A stretch of DNA of 64,000 bases from Thermopetrobacter sp964430935 (GTDB taxonomy: Bacteria > Pseudomonadota > Alphaproteobacteria > Rhizobiales > Aestuariivirgaceae). The notes beneath the pieces are model-generated. The model did no database searches. It saw only the letters and a program-made list of their open reading frames with translations, and was not told where the DNA came from. The position numbers and the translations under genes were made by a program. Positions 25,583 to 38,515 of the stretch are shown here, piece by piece. The stretch lies in contig CAYSHK010000082.1 of the NCBI GenBank assembly GCA_964430935.1, positions 1-64,000 on the forward strand, in the 5' to 3' direction. Every line of letters starts with the position of its first letter. The first letter of the stretch is position 1.

Positions 25583-26803
25583 TCAGGCCGCGCGGGGCGT
25601 GCGGTGGCCGCCATGATCCGTCCGCGCCCCTTCCGCCTTTCCGGTGGAAAGACCGGAACGCACGCGGCGCGGCGGCGAGAAGACGCGGCCGCGCGCCAGC
25701 TGCGCCAGCGACCCGAGACGGATCTTGATCCGGGGATCGTCCACGCCGCTCGCGATCAGGACGAAACCGGCATCCGGGATCCTTCCGACGGCATCGCCCC
25801 CGTCGCTCTCCGCTGCCGCCAGGATGGTGGCCGCGTCCATGTCCACGTAGGCGAAGCCCAGGGCCTTGAGCGCATCCGTGTCCACGCGCCCCGGCCGGGC
25901 GTCCGCCAGAGCCAGCCGGACATTGGCCTGGGCCAGCCACGCCAGCCCCTCGATCTCGGAGGCTCCGAGACCGGCCAGCATCTCCTGGGAGATCTCGAGC
26001 ACCAGCAGCGAGGCGACATCCCGGTCGCCGTCCATGAAGGCGCGCAGCTCCTCCCTGAACCGGGGCGAGGACAGGGAACCCTTGGTCAACGGACAGATGA
26101 CCGGGGTCCTGTGCCCCTTCTCGAGAATGCGGCGCACGAAATCGGCGGTCTCGCGCAGCATCCGCATGTCGAACGCCGTCGCGGCGCCCGCGCGCGTCGC
26201 CTTCAGTCCGGCATGGCGTCCGAGATAGATCCGTCCCCCGTCTCCGGCCAGCGCGGGAACGGCGCGGTACAGGGCGGTGACGCCGCCGCGCATGTCCACC
26301 ACGGGCTCCATGTACAGGCGGAAGCCCTCCAGGGGATCGCGCGGGGATACGGGAGCGGCGGGCGACGGGGCGGCGGGCTCCCCGACGGAGGTCCGCTCCC
26401 GCGCCGCGGCCGAGGGACCGGGCCGCGGTCCGCCGGAAAGTTCCGGAGCCCCGTCCTCCCCGCCTTCCGCGGCCGGCTGCACCAGCCGGGGTTCGACCGT
26501 CCTCCGCGGTTGGCGCGCCCTTTCCTCCAGGACGTCCACCCGGCCCGCCAGGGCGGCGATCTCGCGTTTCAGGCCCGAAAGCACCTGCACGATGTCCCGC
26601 AGATACCTGCGGCCGGGGAAACTGGTGCGCACGGCGGCGCCGGTGACGATGAGAATCTGGGCGGCGGCGAGCAGAAGGATCGATACGAGAAGCACCGAAG
26701 CAAGCGGCCAGCCCTCGCTCCAGGCCCATACGGCCAGAGCGGCTGCGGAAAGGGTCAGGCCGATCGGCATGACCAGGAAGAGAAAACCCTGAAGTAGTCG
26801 CAT
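25583..26803 (-). CDS. membrane protein with degenerate EAL domain
   Basis: A 406-residue protein with two hydrophobic helices at the N-terminus (residues about 5-30 and 35-58), a short coiled coil (SGLKREIAALAGRVDVLEER), a Pro/Ala-rich linker, and a C-terminal EAL-like domain (about 160-390). In the EAL domain the key residues are lost: the EAL/EVL signature reads EPVVDMRGGVTALYRAV, the DDFG loop is replaced by LALADARPG, though LVLEISQEML still resembles the ExT motif. It is therefore probably not a c-di-GMP phosphodiesterase and may bind protein or nucleotide instead. A CtrA-type half site lies 86 bases upstream. Confidence 0.82.
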   Translation of the reverse strand: MRLLQGFLFLVMPIGLTLSAAALAVWAWSEGWPLASVLLVSILLLAAAQILIVTGAAVRTSFPGRRYLRDIVQVLSGLKREIAALAGRVDVLEERARQPRRTVEPRLVQPAAEGGEDGAPELSGGPRPGPSAAARERTSVGEPAAPSPAAPVSPRDPLEGFRLYMEPVVDMRGGVTALYRAVPALAGDGGRIYLGRHAGLKATRAGAATAFDMRMLRETADFVRRILEKGHRTPVICPLTKGSLSSPRFREELRAFMDGDRDVASLLVLEISQEMLAGLGASEIEGLAWLAQANVRLALADARPGRVDTDALKALGFAYVDMDAATILAAAESDGGDAVGRIPDAGFVLIASGVDDPRIKIRLGSLAQLARGRVFSPPRRVRSGLSTGKAEGARTDHGGHRTPRAA

Positions 26804-26887
26804 GTCGCCATTCAGTCCCGTTCAGTCATGATCCGTATCGTCTCCCGCTCTTTTTATGATTCGTTTTTGTACAGCCTGCAGGGAAAC

Positions 26888-26896
26888 GTTAACCAT
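26888..26896. promoter_or_regulatory. CtrA half site GTTAACCAT
   Basis: The 9-mer contains TTAACCAT exactly, the half site bound by CtrA in alphaproteobacteria. It is 86 bases upstream of the EAL-domain gene. The same 9-mer occurs at 31998-32006 before sleB. Confidence 0.4.
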
Positions 26897-27104
26897 ACTT
26901 TCCACCTGAAGCAAGCAGAGGTAGTCCCCCGCTGTGCAACACACCCTGCGCATGCGTGTCCGCCGCGCATCCGGGGGCCCCGCTTCCGTGATTTTCCGGG
27001 AGTCATTCCGCCCGCAGGAGAACCCGGCCGCCGCCGGATCCCCCACGGCGGAACGCCGGAGCGGCGGTCTTTACCGTTCCGGACAAAAATTGCCCTCAGC
27101 TCTC

Positions 27105-27133
27105 TTGACGCGGGACGGCCGGCGCACTATCTC
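27105..27133 (+). promoter_or_regulatory. groESL sigma70 promoter
   Basis: TTGACG (27105-27110), exactly 17 bases, then TATCTC (27128-27133). The predicted start near 27140 falls just before the CIRCE element, the classic HrcA-repressed arrangement. Confidence 0.75.
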
Positions 27134-27144
27134 CGGCGCAGCTG

Positions 27145-27171
27145 TTGGCACTCTCCACAGGCGAGTGCCAA
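27145..27171. promoter_or_regulatory. CIRCE operator (HrcA binding site)
   Basis: Perfect 9-base inverted arms TTGGCACTC (27145-27153) and GAGTGCCAA (27163-27171) separated by 9 bases. This matches the CIRCE consensus TTAGCACTC-N9-GAGTGCTAA with one compensated change in each arm. It implies HrcA control of groESL in this organism. Confidence 0.93.
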
Positions 27172-27281
27172 CAATACGTCCGCCGGAGGTTTCCGGCACA
27201 GTCTTCAACAGGTCGTGCTCCCCGGACGAACCGTGCCGCAGGGAGCGGGGAACCAGGAAGCATTCTTGAGGAGTAGAAGGC

Positions 27282-27569
27282 ATGACTTTTCGTCCCTTGC
27301 ATGACCGTGTGCTCGTGCGCCGCATCGAGGAGGAGAACAAGACCCCGGGCGGCATCATCATCCCCGACACCGCCAAGGAGAAGCCCCAGCAGGGCGAGGT
27401 TCTCGCCGTCGGCCCCGGCGCCCGCGACGAGACCGGCAAGCTGGTCCCGCTGGACGTGAAGGTCGGTGACAAGGTGCTCTTCGGCAAGTGGTCCGGCTCC
27501 GAGGTGACCATCGACGGCGAGGAGCTGCTCATCATGAAGGAATCCGACATCCTCGGCATCATCGAGTGA
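27282..27569 (+). CDS. groES: co-chaperonin GroES
   Basis: A 95-residue co-chaperonin forming the heptameric lid of GroEL. The family sequence is complete: FRPLHDRVLVRRIEEE, the mobile loop with TPGGIIIPDTAKEKPQQGEV, then GDKVLFGKWSGSEV and a terminal ESDILGIIE. TTGAGGAG lies about 13 bases before the ATG. It is expressed with groEL from the CIRCE-controlled promoter upstream. Confidence 0.98.
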   Translation: MTFRPLHDRVLVRRIEEENKTPGGIIIPDTAKEKPQQGEVLAVGPGARDETGKLVPLDVKVGDKVLFGKWSGSEVTIDGEELLIMKESDILGIIE

Positions 27570-27671
27570 TGCGCCGCGGTCCGGCTCCGGAAGGGGACGC
27601 ATGTCCTTGTCCCTTGCACCTCCGGACCGTCGACGACGAGGGAATGAACAACCAGAGAGGTTCGAAGAAAG

Positions 27672-29306
<1,635 letters not shown>

Positions 29307-29347
29307 TCGACGGAAAGCCGCATACGCCGTTCACGGCATGCCTCTCG

Positions 29348-29382
29348 ACCGCTCCGGGACCCCTCCCGGGGCGGTTTCTCTT
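29348..29382 (+). terminator. groESL terminator
   Basis: ACCGCTCCGGGA (29348-29359) pairs with TCCCGGGGCGGT (29364-29375) through 12 base pairs including one G-U, with a CCCC loop, followed by TTCTCTTT. It begins 41 bases after the groEL stop. Confidence 0.85.
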
Positions 29383-29444
29383 TCCGCCCTGCTCCGCCCG
29401 GCCATGACTGGACAGCCCCGCCCCGGGATGGGAAAAGGTGCGGC

Positions 29445-30002
29445 ATGATCATCATCTCTCCGCTTGAAACGGTTTCCGACGTGGTGCGGGAACATCCCGA
29501 CGCCTTCGTCTGCGGCCTTCTCGGCCCCGGCATGGCGCATCCCGACCTGCCCGTCGCCGCGCCGCGGCGGCTGAGGCTGACGTTCCACGACGTCCGGGAG
29601 GACCATGGCGGCGGCATGGTGCCGCCGGAAATGCGGCATGTGCGGGAGCTGATCGCCTTCGTGGCCCGGTGGCGCGATACGGCGGAAAGGCCGCCTCTCA
29701 TCGTCCACTGCTGGGCGGGGATATCCCGTTCTCCGGCGGCCGCCTTCATCGCGGCGTGCATGCTGCATCCCCGGCGGGAGGAAGCCCATCTCGCCGCGGA
29801 GCTGCGCGCGCTTGCGCCCGATGTCACACCGAACATCCGCATGGTGAGGCTGGCCGACGCCCTTCTGGGGCGCGCCGGACGCATGGAAGCCGCCGTGCTG
29901 GCCATCGGACGTGGTGCCGAAACCTCCTGGGGACGCGTACGGAGATGGAAATGCGGAAGCCGCGCTCAGCCGCCTATGCGGCCATGGGCGAAGTCCCAGT
30001 AG
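29445..30002 (+). CDS. cysteine-based protein phosphatase (dual-specificity/tyrosine phosphatase-like)
   Basis: A 185-residue protein with the C-x5-R P-loop IVHCWAGISRSPAAA around residue 90, the signature of the protein tyrosine phosphatase superfamily. The preceding conserved RLTFHDVRED may supply the general-acid aspartate. Substrates in bacteria of this type are unknown. The stop codon lies 37 bases inside the end of the convergent aminotransferase gene, so the two transcripts overlap tail to tail; the last 15 residues are therefore encoded opposite the aminotransferase C-terminus and may be recent. It stands alone after the groEL terminator. Confidence 0.8.
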   Translation: MIIISPLETVSDVVREHPDAFVCGLLGPGMAHPDLPVAAPRRLRLTFHDVREDHGGGMVPPEMRHVRELIAFVARWRDTAERPPLIVHCWAGISRSPAAAFIAACMLHPRREEAHLAAELRALAPDVTPNIRMVRLADALLGRAGRMEAAVLAIGRGAETSWGRVRRWKCGSRAQPPMRPWAKSQ

Positions 30003-30811
30003 AGGGAGCGGGCCTTTTTCGTGAGGGGACCGATCTCCAGCTCGCGGTCCTGGATCCGCGTACAGGGCATCACCTTGGAGAAATTGCCCGTGGCGAATAT
30101 CTCGTCGGCCTCCAGAACCTCCGGCCAGGTGATGGTGCGCTCGACGACGGTCACGCCGGCGGCGCGCATCAGGGAGATGACGCGCTGCCGCGTTATGCCG
30201 TTCAGGAAGGTGCCGTTCGGCACCGGGGTATGGAGCTCCCCGTCCAGCCCCAGAAAGAGGTTGGCGGTGGCGAATTCCGCCACGTTGCCGTTCGCGTCCA
30301 GCACGACGCAATTGTCGAAGCCGGCCTCGCCGGCCTGCGCCAGGGCCCGGCCGACGTTGGGATACAGGCAGGCCGCCTTGGCCGTGGTCGGGGCCATCTC
30401 CGGAGTGGGACGGCGGAAGCCGGACAGCATGGCGGAGAAACCGCGGAAGGCGGGCATCGGGGCCTCGACGAGAATGAGCGCGAACCGCGTGCTGGCCGGT
30501 TCGGGATTGATGAAACCCGCCTCGGCCCACATCATGGGCTTGACGTAGAGCGCCGCGTCGTCGGGAAACAGGGCGAAACCCTCGCGTGCAAGGGCCCCGA
30601 TCTCCTGCGCCTCCATGACCGGCCGCAGACCCAGCCGGAGGGCGGAATCGACCACCCGGCGGCAGTGCCTGTCCAGATCCGGCGCAACGCCCTCGAACCT
30701 TCTCGCCCCGTCGAACACGCAGGAGCTCATCCACATCACATGGCTGTCGGGCCCTATGACCTTCGGATTTCCTTCATGCCACCTTCCCCCGAACCATGTG
30801 CGCGTCGCCAT
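29966..30811 (-). CDS. class IV aminotransferase (branched-chain / D-amino-acid type)
   Basis: A 281-residue PLP enzyme of the IlvE/Dat/PabC fold. YVKPMMWAE carries the PLP-binding lysine, EFATANLFLGLDGELHTP is the conserved cofactor loop, and GTFLNGITRQRVISLMR follows. Among the family, branched-chain amino-acid aminotransferase is the most common annotation; D-alanine aminotransferase or 4-amino-4-deoxychorismate lyase are alternatives. The ATG at 30811 has AAGGAG eight bases upstream. It could supply the 2-oxoacids used by the ferredoxin oxidoreductases elsewhere in the window, but this is speculation. Confidence 0.85.
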   Translation of the reverse strand: MATRTWFGGRWHEGNPKVIGPDSHVMWMSSCVFDGARRFEGVAPDLDRHCRRVVDSALRLGLRPVMEAQEIGALAREGFALFPDDAALYVKPMMWAEAGFINPEPASTRFALILVEAPMPAFRGFSAMLSGFRRPTPEMAPTTAKAACLYPNVGRALAQAGEAGFDNCVVLDANGNVAEFATANLFLGLDGELHTPVPNGTFLNGITRQRVISLMRAAGVTVVERTITWPEVLEADEIFATGNFSKVMPCTRIQDRELEIGPLTKKARSLYWDFAHGRIGG

Positions 30812-30895
30812 CCGGCAGCTCCTTTTCCGTTCCGCATCCACCTCCCCCGCCCGATGCGGAGAATAGCACCGTTGAACAACGGATCCACAACGACG

Positions 30896-30925
30896 AAAAC
30901 CGCCAGTTTCCGGGAAACCGGCGGT
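30896..30925 (-). terminator. intrinsic terminator of sleB
   Basis: Arms ACCGCCAGTTT (30899-30909) and AAACCGGCGGT (30915-30925) pair with one G-U on the minus strand around a 5-base loop and run into TTT (30896-30898). It lies 36 bases after the sleB stop. Confidence 0.8.
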
Positions 30926-30960
30926 CCATGTCTCCTTGCGGGGGGAACGGCTTCCTCGGC

Positions 30961-31887
30961 TCAGCCGTCGCGGTAGAAGATGTGGCGGCCGATCTTGCGC
31001 ACCTTGCGCATGGCCCAGGCCCATCTCGGACGGACATAGTCGGCGTGATAGTAGTTGACGCCGGCCAGCGCCTCCATGCCGAGCTTGCCGTTCAGGGCCT
31101 TGGTGGCTATGCGACGGGCCTTGGCCCACGCCTTGCGCTGGCGCGCTATGTCCGGCTTGCCATCGCAGGCGAAGGAGAACTGGCAGGAATTGCGCCTTTC
31201 CGCGCCCTGATAGACCACGCCGCAGATGGTGTTGGGGAATCGCGGATCCTTCACGCGGTTGAGGATCACCTTGGCCACCGCCATCTGGCCCAGCTCGCCC
31301 TCGGAACGGGCCTCGAAGTAGAGCGCCGTCGCAAGGCAATTGCGCTCCCGCAGATAGCGCTTGCGCGCCGCCACCTTGCGGGCCATGCGTTTCTTGCGCT
31401 CGCCCAGGATGCGCTCCCGGTCCGTGCGCGCCATGCGCCAGCTCTTCTCCAGCTTCCAGACGGGTGGAGAGGTGATGAGACGGGCCTCGAGAACCTCCGG
31501 CCTGTCGACGGTCATCAAGGGGGGCTCACGCTCGATCACCGAAGCCGCCAGAAAATCCGACTTTCCGGAACGGACCACGCGCGGGGCCTCGACGATCTCC
31601 GTCACGGGCCCGTCGTCGATGCCGTCGGTGCGCAGTCCGGCGCTGAGCACCAGCGGCAGGGACGGACTGGCGACGGTCGGCGCGGGGGTCGTGATCGACG
31701 TCCACTCCCCGTCGTCCAGAGCGCGGGCATTGGCGTTCTTGCCGAAATGATGACCGGCCAGCGCCATCGCGGCACCGAGCGTGATTCCCGCCAGAACAAA
31801 CGAGGCGATCTCGGAAACGCGCCAGCGGCCCTCGTCTCCATCGTCCAGTTCATCCGCTCCGAAGGGAAACTCGTCCTGATACTGCAT
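30961..31887 (-). CDS. cell-wall hydrolase, SleB family, membrane-anchored
   Basis: A 308-residue protein with one N-terminal transmembrane helix (around residues 24-46, IASFVLAGITLGAAMALAG), a periplasmic linker and a C-terminal SleB domain. That domain shows LATALYFEARSEGELGQMAV with the catalytic glutamate, ILNRVKDPRFPNTICGVVYQG, CQFSFACDG and GVNYYHADYVRP. It should cleave peptidoglycan in cell-wall remodelling. I prefer the ATG at 31887, which follows a GGAAGG sequence, over the one at 31911. A perfect CtrA half site lies about 110 bases upstream, suggesting cell-cycle control. The gene after ppdK in alphaproteobacteria is commonly this one. Confidence 0.9.
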   Translation of the reverse strand: MQYQDEFPFGADELDDGDEGRWRVSEIASFVLAGITLGAAMALAGHHFGKNANARALDDGEWTSITTPAPTVASPSLPLVLSAGLRTDGIDDGPVTEIVEAPRVVRSGKSDFLAASVIEREPPLMTVDRPEVLEARLITSPPVWKLEKSWRMARTDRERILGERKKRMARKVAARKRYLRERNCLATALYFEARSEGELGQMAVAKVILNRVKDPRFPNTICGVVYQGAERRNSCQFSFACDGKPDIARQRKAWAKARRIATKALNGKLGMEALAGVNYYHADYVRPRWAWAMRKVRKIGRHIFYRDG

Positions 31888-31997
31888 GCCTTCCAGCCTT
31901 CCGAATCGCATGCCCGGTGGGCTACGCCTGTTGCGGTTTTCTGCACCGCAAATGCGGTCATTCTTCGGCAGTATGCCCCCGCGAGGGTTTAGCACAG

Positions 31998-32006
31998 GTT
32001 AACCAT
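31998..32006. promoter_or_regulatory. CtrA half site GTTAACCAT upstream of sleB
   Basis: An exact copy of the 9-mer at 26888, containing TTAACCAT. A degenerate TTAG lies six bases before it. It is 111 bases ahead of the sleB start. Confidence 0.42.
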
Positions 32007-32013
32007 AACGGAC

Positions 32014-32045
32014 AAGCGGCCGGAAATACGCATTTCCGGCCGCTT
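32014..32045 (-). terminator. hairpin terminator of ppdK
   Basis: Perfect 13-base arms AAGCGGCCGGAAA (32014-32026) and complement (32033-32045) with a TACGCA loop, beginning 29 bases after the ppdK stop. The T-tract on the minus strand is short (TTGTCC). Confidence 0.75.
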
Positions 32046-32073
32046 TCATACGGTTTTTCCGGGGTTTCCAGGC

Positions 32074-34755
<2,682 letters not shown>

Positions 34756-34991
34756 TGCCCTCGATCCTCTTGAAGGAAGTTCTGTCTGGAAGGTTTCCCG
34801 ATACGACGGACGCTTGGCGGCGCAAGGTAATGCCGCGCCCGGGTGGTAAGCCGTGAGAACCAGAACGCCACTGCCGGTGGTGCGTCAAGTCTTCTTTCGG
34901 CTAATGAAAGTTTTTCTTGCGGCCCGATGCACATCTGCACACCCACGCCCCCGACGGTCCGCGGGCCGGACGGAACGGAAGAGCGCGTCCC

Positions 34992-37076
34992 TCAGCCCTC
35001 GATCCTCGAGAAGTCCGCCACGGTCGCGGCCGCGGCACGGATGCGGGATAGCAGTTTCAGCCGGTTCTCGCGCAGGGTCGGATCCTCGGCGTTGACGGTG
35101 ACCTTGTCGAAGAACTCGTCCACGGGACCGCGCAGACGGGCGAGCGCGGCCATGGCCGCCTCGAAGTCCTCCGCCTCGATCGCCCTGCGGGCGTTGGCGC
35201 GGGCCTGCCGGATGGCGGTGGCCAGAGCCTTCTCCGGACCGGCGAGAAGAAGCTGGCTGTTCGGCTCCCCCTCGTAGGCCACGCCGTCCTTCTTCTCCTC
35301 GATGCGCAGGATGTTGGCGGCGCGGCGGATGCCGGCCAGAAGATTCCGCCCGTCCTCCGTGGCGAGGAAATTCTCCAGCGCCTTCACGCGGCGGACGATC
35401 ATCAGAAGGTCGTCCTGACCGCCGAGCGAGAAGACGGCGTCGATGAGATCGTGCCGCACGCCGGATTCACGCAGATGCACCTTGAGGCGGTCGATGACGA
35501 AGCCGAGCAGGTCGCGGGCGATCTCTCCGGCATCCTGCGTCTCCTCGTCGAACGCCGGAGACAGACGCACGCGGTCCTCCAGGAAGGGCAGCAGCGGCAC
35601 CCGCAGATCGTTCTCGAGTATGATGCGGATGATGCCGAGGGCGGCGCGCCGCAGGGCGAAGGGATCGCGCGATCCGGTCGGCTTCTCTCCGGCCGCCCAG
35701 AAGTTGGCCAGCATGTCGAGCTTGTCGGCCAGGGCGACGGCGATGGAGACGGGCTGGTCCGGCACGCGGTCGGAGGGGCCCTGCGGCCTGTAGTGGTCCT
35801 CGATGGCCTGGGCGATGTAGGGCGGCACGCAGGATTTCAGGGCGTAGTACCTGCCCATGAGCCCCTGCAGCTCGGGAAACTCGCCGACCATCTCGGTGGT
35901 GAGATCGGCCTTCGAGAGCCGGGCGGCGAAGGCGGCCTCGTCCGGATCCGCGTCCACGAAGGGCGCGAGGTCGCGGGCCAGCTCCTCCAGCCGGCGCACC
36001 CGGTCGCCCTGCGAGCCGAGTTTCGCATGGAAGGTGATGGCATCCAGAGCCGGAACCCTCTCCTCCAGCGGAACGGAGAGATCCTGCTCCCAGAAGAACC
36101 GGGCATCGGACAGACGTGCGGCGATCACACGGTTGTTGCCATCGACGATCTTCGCACCGCCGTCCCGCGCCTGCAGGTTGGACACCAGCAGATACCGGTT
36201 GGCCAGTGCGCCGCCATCCTCCTCGCGGTGCCTCAGCGCGAAGCATTTCTGATGGCTGCGGATGGTGGTGATGATGACCTCGGGCGGCACCTCCAGGAAG
36301 GATTCGTCGAACTCTCCCATGAGTACCACCGGCCATTCCACGAGACCGGCCGTCTCGCGCACGAGCCCCTCGTCCTCGACCAGCTCCAGTCCGGCATCGG
36401 CCGCCAGTTTCCGCGCCTGTTCGCGGATGATCGCGGCACGCTCCTCGCCGTCCACGAGCACGAAGGATTGGCGCAGCTTCTCCCCGTATTCCGCGAACGA
36501 GGAGACGGCGAACGCGTCCGGCGCCATGAACCTGTGGCCCCGCGTGACGTTTCCGGAGACGATGCCCTCGATCTCGAACTCCACCGGACGGCCGTCCAGA
36601 ACGCAGACGATGGAGTGCAGGGGACGCACCCAGCGCAGACGCCGCGAGCCCCAGCGCATGGACTTCGGCCACGGGAATTTGCGGATCACCTCCGGCAGCA
36701 GCTCGCGCAGCACCTCTTCCGTGGGGCGGCCCGGTTTTTCGATGCGGGCCACGTAGTAGGCGCCCTTCCTGTCGTCCTTGACGATGTCGCAGTCGGCCAG
36801 GGTCAGCCCCGTGGCGCGCAGGAAGCCCTGTATGGCCTTCTCCGGCGCATCCACCCGCGGGCCGCGGCGCTCCTCGGAAACGTCCGGTGTCCTTTCCGGA
36901 ACGTCCTCCACCACCAGCGCGAGACGCCGGGGGCCGGCGAAGGCGCGGGCGGAGCCGACCTCCAGACCGGTCTCCCCAAGTCCGTCGAGAACGAGTCTTC
37001 GGAGATCCTCGGCCGCGCGCTTCTGCATGCGGGCGGGGATTTCCTCGGAGAAGAGTTCTATGAGAAGCTCGGGCAT
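34992..37076 (-). CDS. glyS: glycine-tRNA ligase beta subunit
   Basis: A 694-residue beta subunit of the tetrameric bacterial glycyl-tRNA synthetase, needed for tRNA recognition and charging. The N-terminus is PELLIELFSEEIPARMQKRA, followed by GPRRLALVVEDVPERTPDV, and later WPVVLMGEFDESFLEVP, HQKCFALRH and DKLDMLANFWAAGEKPTGSRDPFALRRAA (shown in part by family), with an anticodon-binding-like C-terminal region. The ATG at 37076 is the family start; a longer reading to 37133 is not needed. glyQ lies 166 bases upstream on the same strand. Confidence 0.97.
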   Translation of the reverse strand: MPELLIELFSEEIPARMQKRAAEDLRRLVLDGLGETGLEVGSARAFAGPRRLALVVEDVPERTPDVSEERRGPRVDAPEKAIQGFLRATGLTLADCDIVKDDRKGAYYVARIEKPGRPTEEVLRELLPEVIRKFPWPKSMRWGSRRLRWVRPLHSIVCVLDGRPVEFEIEGIVSGNVTRGHRFMAPDAFAVSSFAEYGEKLRQSFVLVDGEERAAIIREQARKLAADAGLELVEDEGLVRETAGLVEWPVVLMGEFDESFLEVPPEVIITTIRSHQKCFALRHREEDGGALANRYLLVSNLQARDGGAKIVDGNNRVIAARLSDARFFWEQDLSVPLEERVPALDAITFHAKLGSQGDRVRRLEELARDLAPFVDADPDEAAFAARLSKADLTTEMVGEFPELQGLMGRYYALKSCVPPYIAQAIEDHYRPQGPSDRVPDQPVSIAVALADKLDMLANFWAAGEKPTGSRDPFALRRAALGIIRIILENDLRVPLLPFLEDRVRLSPAFDEETQDAGEIARDLLGFVIDRLKVHLRESGVRHDLIDAVFSLGGQDDLLMIVRRVKALENFLATEDGRNLLAGIRRAANILRIEEKKDGVAYEGEPNSQLLLAGPEKALATAIRQARANARRAIEAEDFEAAMAALARLRGPVDEFFDKVTVNAEDPTLRENRLKLLSRIRAAAATVADFSRIEG

Positions 37077-37242
37077 TTCCGTTCCACCTGTTCCGGGGCC
37101 GCGCCCCGCCGTCAACCCTCCGGCATCCTGCATGCATCCGTCCGGGGGAACCGCGCGCCGGAGGCCGGCGGATCTCCCGTCCTTCCGGCGGGAAGGAAAT
37201 TCCGGCGGGCAAGGCGCGCCCGCGGCCGTTCACGCCGTTTCC

Positions 37243-38193
37243 CTATCCCTCCGCATCGTCGTCCGCCATGCCGCAACCGCCCCCGGCCCTCGTTCCGGCC
37301 CATGCCTCGCAGCATCCCTTGGCCAATTCGCGCACCCGGAGGATGTACGCCTGCCGCTCGGTGACGGAGATCACCCCGCGCGCATCCAGCAGATTGAAGA
37401 CATGGGAGGCCTTGATGCACTGGTCGTAGGCCGGCTGGGCCAGCAGATGGCAGTCCCCCTTTCCGCCCTCCTCCAGCAGCCGCCGGCATTCGGCCTCCGC
37501 GTCTTCGAAATGGCGGAAGAGCATGTCGGTATCCGCATACTCGAAATTGTACCGGGAATATTCCTGCTCCGCCTGGAGGAAGATGTCTCCGTAGGTGACC
37601 CTTTCGGCGCCGTCGCGGCCGTTGAAATTGAGGTCGAAGACGTTGTCCACGCCCTGCACGTACATCGCAAGGCGCTCCAGACCGTAGGTGAGCTCTCCGG
37701 AGACGGGATCGCAGTCCATGCCGCCGACCTGCTGGAAATAGGTGAACTGCGAGACCTCCATGCCGTCGCACCACACCTCCCAGCCCAGCCCCCAGGCCCC
37801 CAGCGTGGGGCTCTCCCAGTCGTCCTCCACGAAACGGACGTCATGCTCCAGGGGGTCGATGCCGATGGCGCGGAGGGAGCCCAGATAGAGCTCCTGCAGG
37901 TCGTCGGGGGACGGTTTCAGGATCACCTGGTACTGGTAGTAGTGCTGGAGGCGGTTCGGATTTTCGCCATAGCGCCCGTCCGCCGGCCGGCGGCAGGGCT
38001 GCACGTAGGCGGCTTTCCAGGGCAGCGGCCCGATGGAGCGCAGCGTCGTGGCCGGGTGGAAGGTGCCCGCGCCGACCTCCATGTCGTAGGGCTGGAGGAT
38101 GACGCATCCCTGCCGCGCCCAGTAGTCGTGCAGCGTGAGAATCAGGTCCTGGAACGAACGGGCCGGATCTAGGCCCCTGGCGCCTTCGCTCAT
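37243..38193 (-). CDS. glyQ: glycine-tRNA ligase alpha subunit
   Basis: A 316-residue catalytic class II subunit of glycyl-tRNA synthetase. Typical sequence is SFQDLILTLHDYWARQGCVI, LQPYDMEVGAGTFHPATTLR, PWKAAYVQPCRRPADGRYGE, and FTYFQQVGGMDCDPVSGELT. I chose the ATG at 38193 because homology starts within 15 residues of it. The C-terminus has a Gly/Ala-rich tail (AGTRAGGGCGMADDDAEG). It is separated from the small membrane protein upstream by 88 bases, so it may be transcribed with the long ior-kor-paaK-cutA operon or from its own promoter. Confidence 0.97.
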   Translation of the reverse strand: MSEGARGLDPARSFQDLILTLHDYWARQGCVILQPYDMEVGAGTFHPATTLRSIGPLPWKAAYVQPCRRPADGRYGENPNRLQHYYQYQVILKPSPDDLQELYLGSLRAIGIDPLEHDVRFVEDDWESPTLGAWGLGWEVWCDGMEVSQFTYFQQVGGMDCDPVSGELTYGLERLAMYVQGVDNVFDLNFNGRDGAERVTYGDIFLQAEQEYSRYNFEYADTDMLFRHFEDAEAECRRLLEEGGKGDCHLLAQPAYDQCIKASHVFNLLDARGVISVTERQAYILRVRELAKGCCEAWAGTRAGGGCGMADDDAEG

Positions 38194-38281
38194 GATGGAT
38201 CGCCCTGTTGCGCAAACGGTTGAATCTGGCGGCGAAGGTAGGGGCACGCAACGGTCGCGTCAACAGACGTTCGCGCCCTTT

Positions 38282-38515
38282 TCATCCCTCGTCTCCGTCC
38301 CCCTCGGACGGCCTGTAGATCCCCGTCCTGGGATCCTTCTTCAACGTGACGGTCCGTTCCGCCTCCGTCTCCTTCTCCACCACCTTTCCCTCCGGGGCGT
38401 CGTGGGCGGGCTTGCGGGCCCGCTCGCGCAGCCTGGCCTCGCGTTCGCGGACGAACTTGAAGGTGACGAAGACCAGCGCCACGACCAGAAGGAAAACGAG
38501 CAGCTTGGCACCCAT
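38282..38515 (-). CDS. small single-helix membrane protein, function unknown
   Basis: A 77-residue protein with one transmembrane helix at the N-terminus (AKLLVFLLVVALVFVTFKFV) followed by a charged cytoplasmic tail rich in Arg, Glu and Lys and ending in DPRTGIYRPSEGDGDEG. The YRP motif at the end resembles small alphaproteobacterial proteins encoded near glyQ, but I do not recognise a function. Its ATG shares one base with the cutA stop (TGATG), so translation is coupled to cutA. Confidence 0.72.
   Translation of the reverse strand: MGAKLLVFLLVVALVFVTFKFVREREARLRERARKPAHDAPEGKVVEKETEAERTVTLKKDPRTGIYRPSEGDGDEG

Larger units (their letters stand above)
26804..27281. other. 478-base intergenic region between the EAL gene and groES
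   Basis: No gene is supported. It holds a CtrA-type half site at 26888, the groES promoter at 27105-27133 and the CIRCE operator at 27145-27171. The first 100 bases are noticeably AT-richer than the genes. Confidence 0.7.

Noticed and set aside
26828..27304. Frame crossing the groES promoter region
   Set aside because: It runs through the promoter, CIRCE element and into groES out of frame; no homology.
34756..34991. Terminator or promoter between glyS and ppdK
   Set aside because: Only a weak 5-base GTCCG/CGGAC hairpin and a lone TTGACG on the minus strand without a matching -10; not strong enough to call.
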